Assembly (NCBI RefSeq): GCF_030818775.1
Contig: NZ_JAUTAU010000001.1
Location: forward strand, 3,538,001 to 3,602,000
From: Bacillus sp. SORGH_AS_0510
GTDB taxonomy: Bacteria > Bacillota > Bacilli > Bacillales > Cytobacillaceae
Direction of reading: 5' to 3'
DNA: 64,000 nt
The translations under genes and the position numbers were made by a program. Below are positions 63,266 through 64,000 of this stretch, piece after piece (the stretch's first letter is position 1; each line of letters begins with the position of its first letter). The notes beneath the pieces are model-generated. The model did no database searches and had not been told where the DNA came from. It saw nothing but the letters and a program-made list of their open reading frames with translations.

Positions 63266-64000
63266 TTATTTCACTAATTTTTTTGTAAGAAAGCTAGTTG
63301 TGTACAATCCTTTTTGGAAATCACTATCGGCTAGAATGGATAAAAACAGGGGCACGTTTGTTTTTATTCCTTCAATTTCTACATCCTTAAAGAATTTTTC
63401 TGCCGTCAATATAGCCTCTTCCCTTGTCTGACCATACACAATACATTTAGCAACCATTGGGTCATAGAACGGCGTTACCGTTCCACCCTCCTCATAGCCA
63501 GAATCAATTCGGACTCCTTTTGTTTTGTTCATTTTTAATGAACTAATTTTTCCTGGTGACGGTAGAAAACGTACAGGGTCCTCCGCATATAAGCGGAATT
63601 CTATAGCGCTTCCTTTTGAGTTTATTTCAGATTGCAGCAAAGGCAATTTCTCACCACGCGCTACAAGGATTTGCCATTTTACTAAATCTAGCCCGGTAAT
63701 CATTTCTGTTACTGGATGTTCGACCTGGAGACGGGTATTCATTTCTAAAAAGTAAAAGTTACCATCTTCGTCCACGATGAACTCAATAGTTCCTGCGTTA
63801 ATATAATCAACTGCGTGAGCAGCCTTAACTGCAGTCTCATACATCTTCTTCCTAACCGTCTCAGTTAGAAAAGGAGATGGAGATTCTTCAACTACTTTCT
63901 GATGCCTTCTTTGAATAGAACAATCCCTTTCAAACAAATGCACGATGTTTCCTGCATCATCTCCAAATACTTGTATTTCGACATGTCTGGCATCAGCTAT
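63266..64000 (-). CDS. Biotin carboxylase subunit, partial (N-terminus beyond window)
   Basis: ATP-grasp biotin carboxylase, C-terminal ~244 residues, open to the window edge. It contains CSIQRRHQKVVEESPSP, FYFLEMNTRLQVEHPVTE with the catalytic Glu/Arg, and the C-terminal domain with EFRLYAEDP. It is paired with the small carrier, so probably the accC2/yngH type rather than the fatty-acid AccC. Confidence 0.92.
   Translation of the reverse strand: MADARHVEIQVFGDDAGNIVHLFERDCSIQRRHQKVVEESPSPFLTETVRKKMYETAVKAAHAVDYINAGTIEFIVDEDGNFYFLEMNTRLQVEHPVTEMITGLDLVKWQILVARGEKLPLLQSEINSKGSAIEFRLYAEDPVRFLPSPGKISSLKMNKTKGVRIDSGYEEGGTVTPFYDPMVAKCIVYGQTREEAILTAEKFFKDVEIEGIKTNVPLFLSILADSDFQKGLYTTSFLTKKLVK

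Overview
The window is a stretch of core chromosome from a spore-forming member of the Bacillaceae, probably close to Neobacillus or Cytobacillus. The genus is a guess from protein similarity and repeat content. The evidence for the group is the Bacillus-type division/cell-wall cluster with spoVD and spoVE, the spoIIGA-sigE-sigG sporulation locus, a meso-DAP type MurE, bshC for bacillithiol, and a PyrR-attenuated pyr operon. All genes lie on the minus strand except rqcH, so transcription runs from high to low coordinates.

Layout in transcription order. 64000-61481: a biotin-dependent acyl-CoA carboxylase set (partial biotin carboxylase, 70-aa biotin carrier, carboxyltransferase). 61366-58351: panE, a DUF3397-like membrane protein and bshC. 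58194-38372: the dcw cluster mraZ-rsmH-ftsL-pbpB-spoVD-murE-(orphan Mur-ligase N-domain protein)-mraY-murD-spoVE-murG-murB-divIB-ylxW-ylxX-sbp-ftsA-ftsZ, divided by terminators into several units. 37939-35297: spoIIGA-sigE-sigG, with a recognisable 22-bp-spacer spoIIG promoter and a SigF/SigG-type promoter before sigG. 35200-31220: ylmC-ylmD-ylmE-sepF-ylmG-ylmH-divIVA. 31199-28086: ileS behind an isoleucine T-box. 27933-26184: ylyA, lspA, rluD-like. 26187-14113: the pyr operon pyrR-pyrP-pyrB-pyrC-carA-carB-pyrK-pyrD-pyrF-pyrE with three PyrR attenuators. 12363-14075 (+): rqcH. 12245-9567: a Ca2+ P-type ATPase. 9468-1: yicC-remA-gmk-rpoZ-coaBC-priA-def-fmt-rsmB-rlmN (rlmN partial).

Gene content is mostly housekeeping and I do not see a new defence or mobile system. 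The points that stand out are: (1) pyrK is frameshifted at a run of five G, so the 2Fe-2S cysteines fall out of frame; (2) an intact-looking 149-aa gene between murE and mraY encodes only the N-terminal substrate-binding domain of a Mur ligase; (3) two families of dispersed intergenic repeats occur, two copies each. One copy sits inside the pyr leader between the attenuator and pyrR, one between spoVE and murG, one ends on the spoVD stop codon, and one abuts the spoIIG promoter and carries an extra palindromic insert; (4) the -35 boxes of the pyr and ileS promoters are both built on the TGA stop codon of the gene upstream; (5) three TGG boxes at 10-bp pitch lie upstream of mraZ, matching the known MraZ operator pattern. 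No tRNA, rRNA, CRISPR array or insertion sequence was found.
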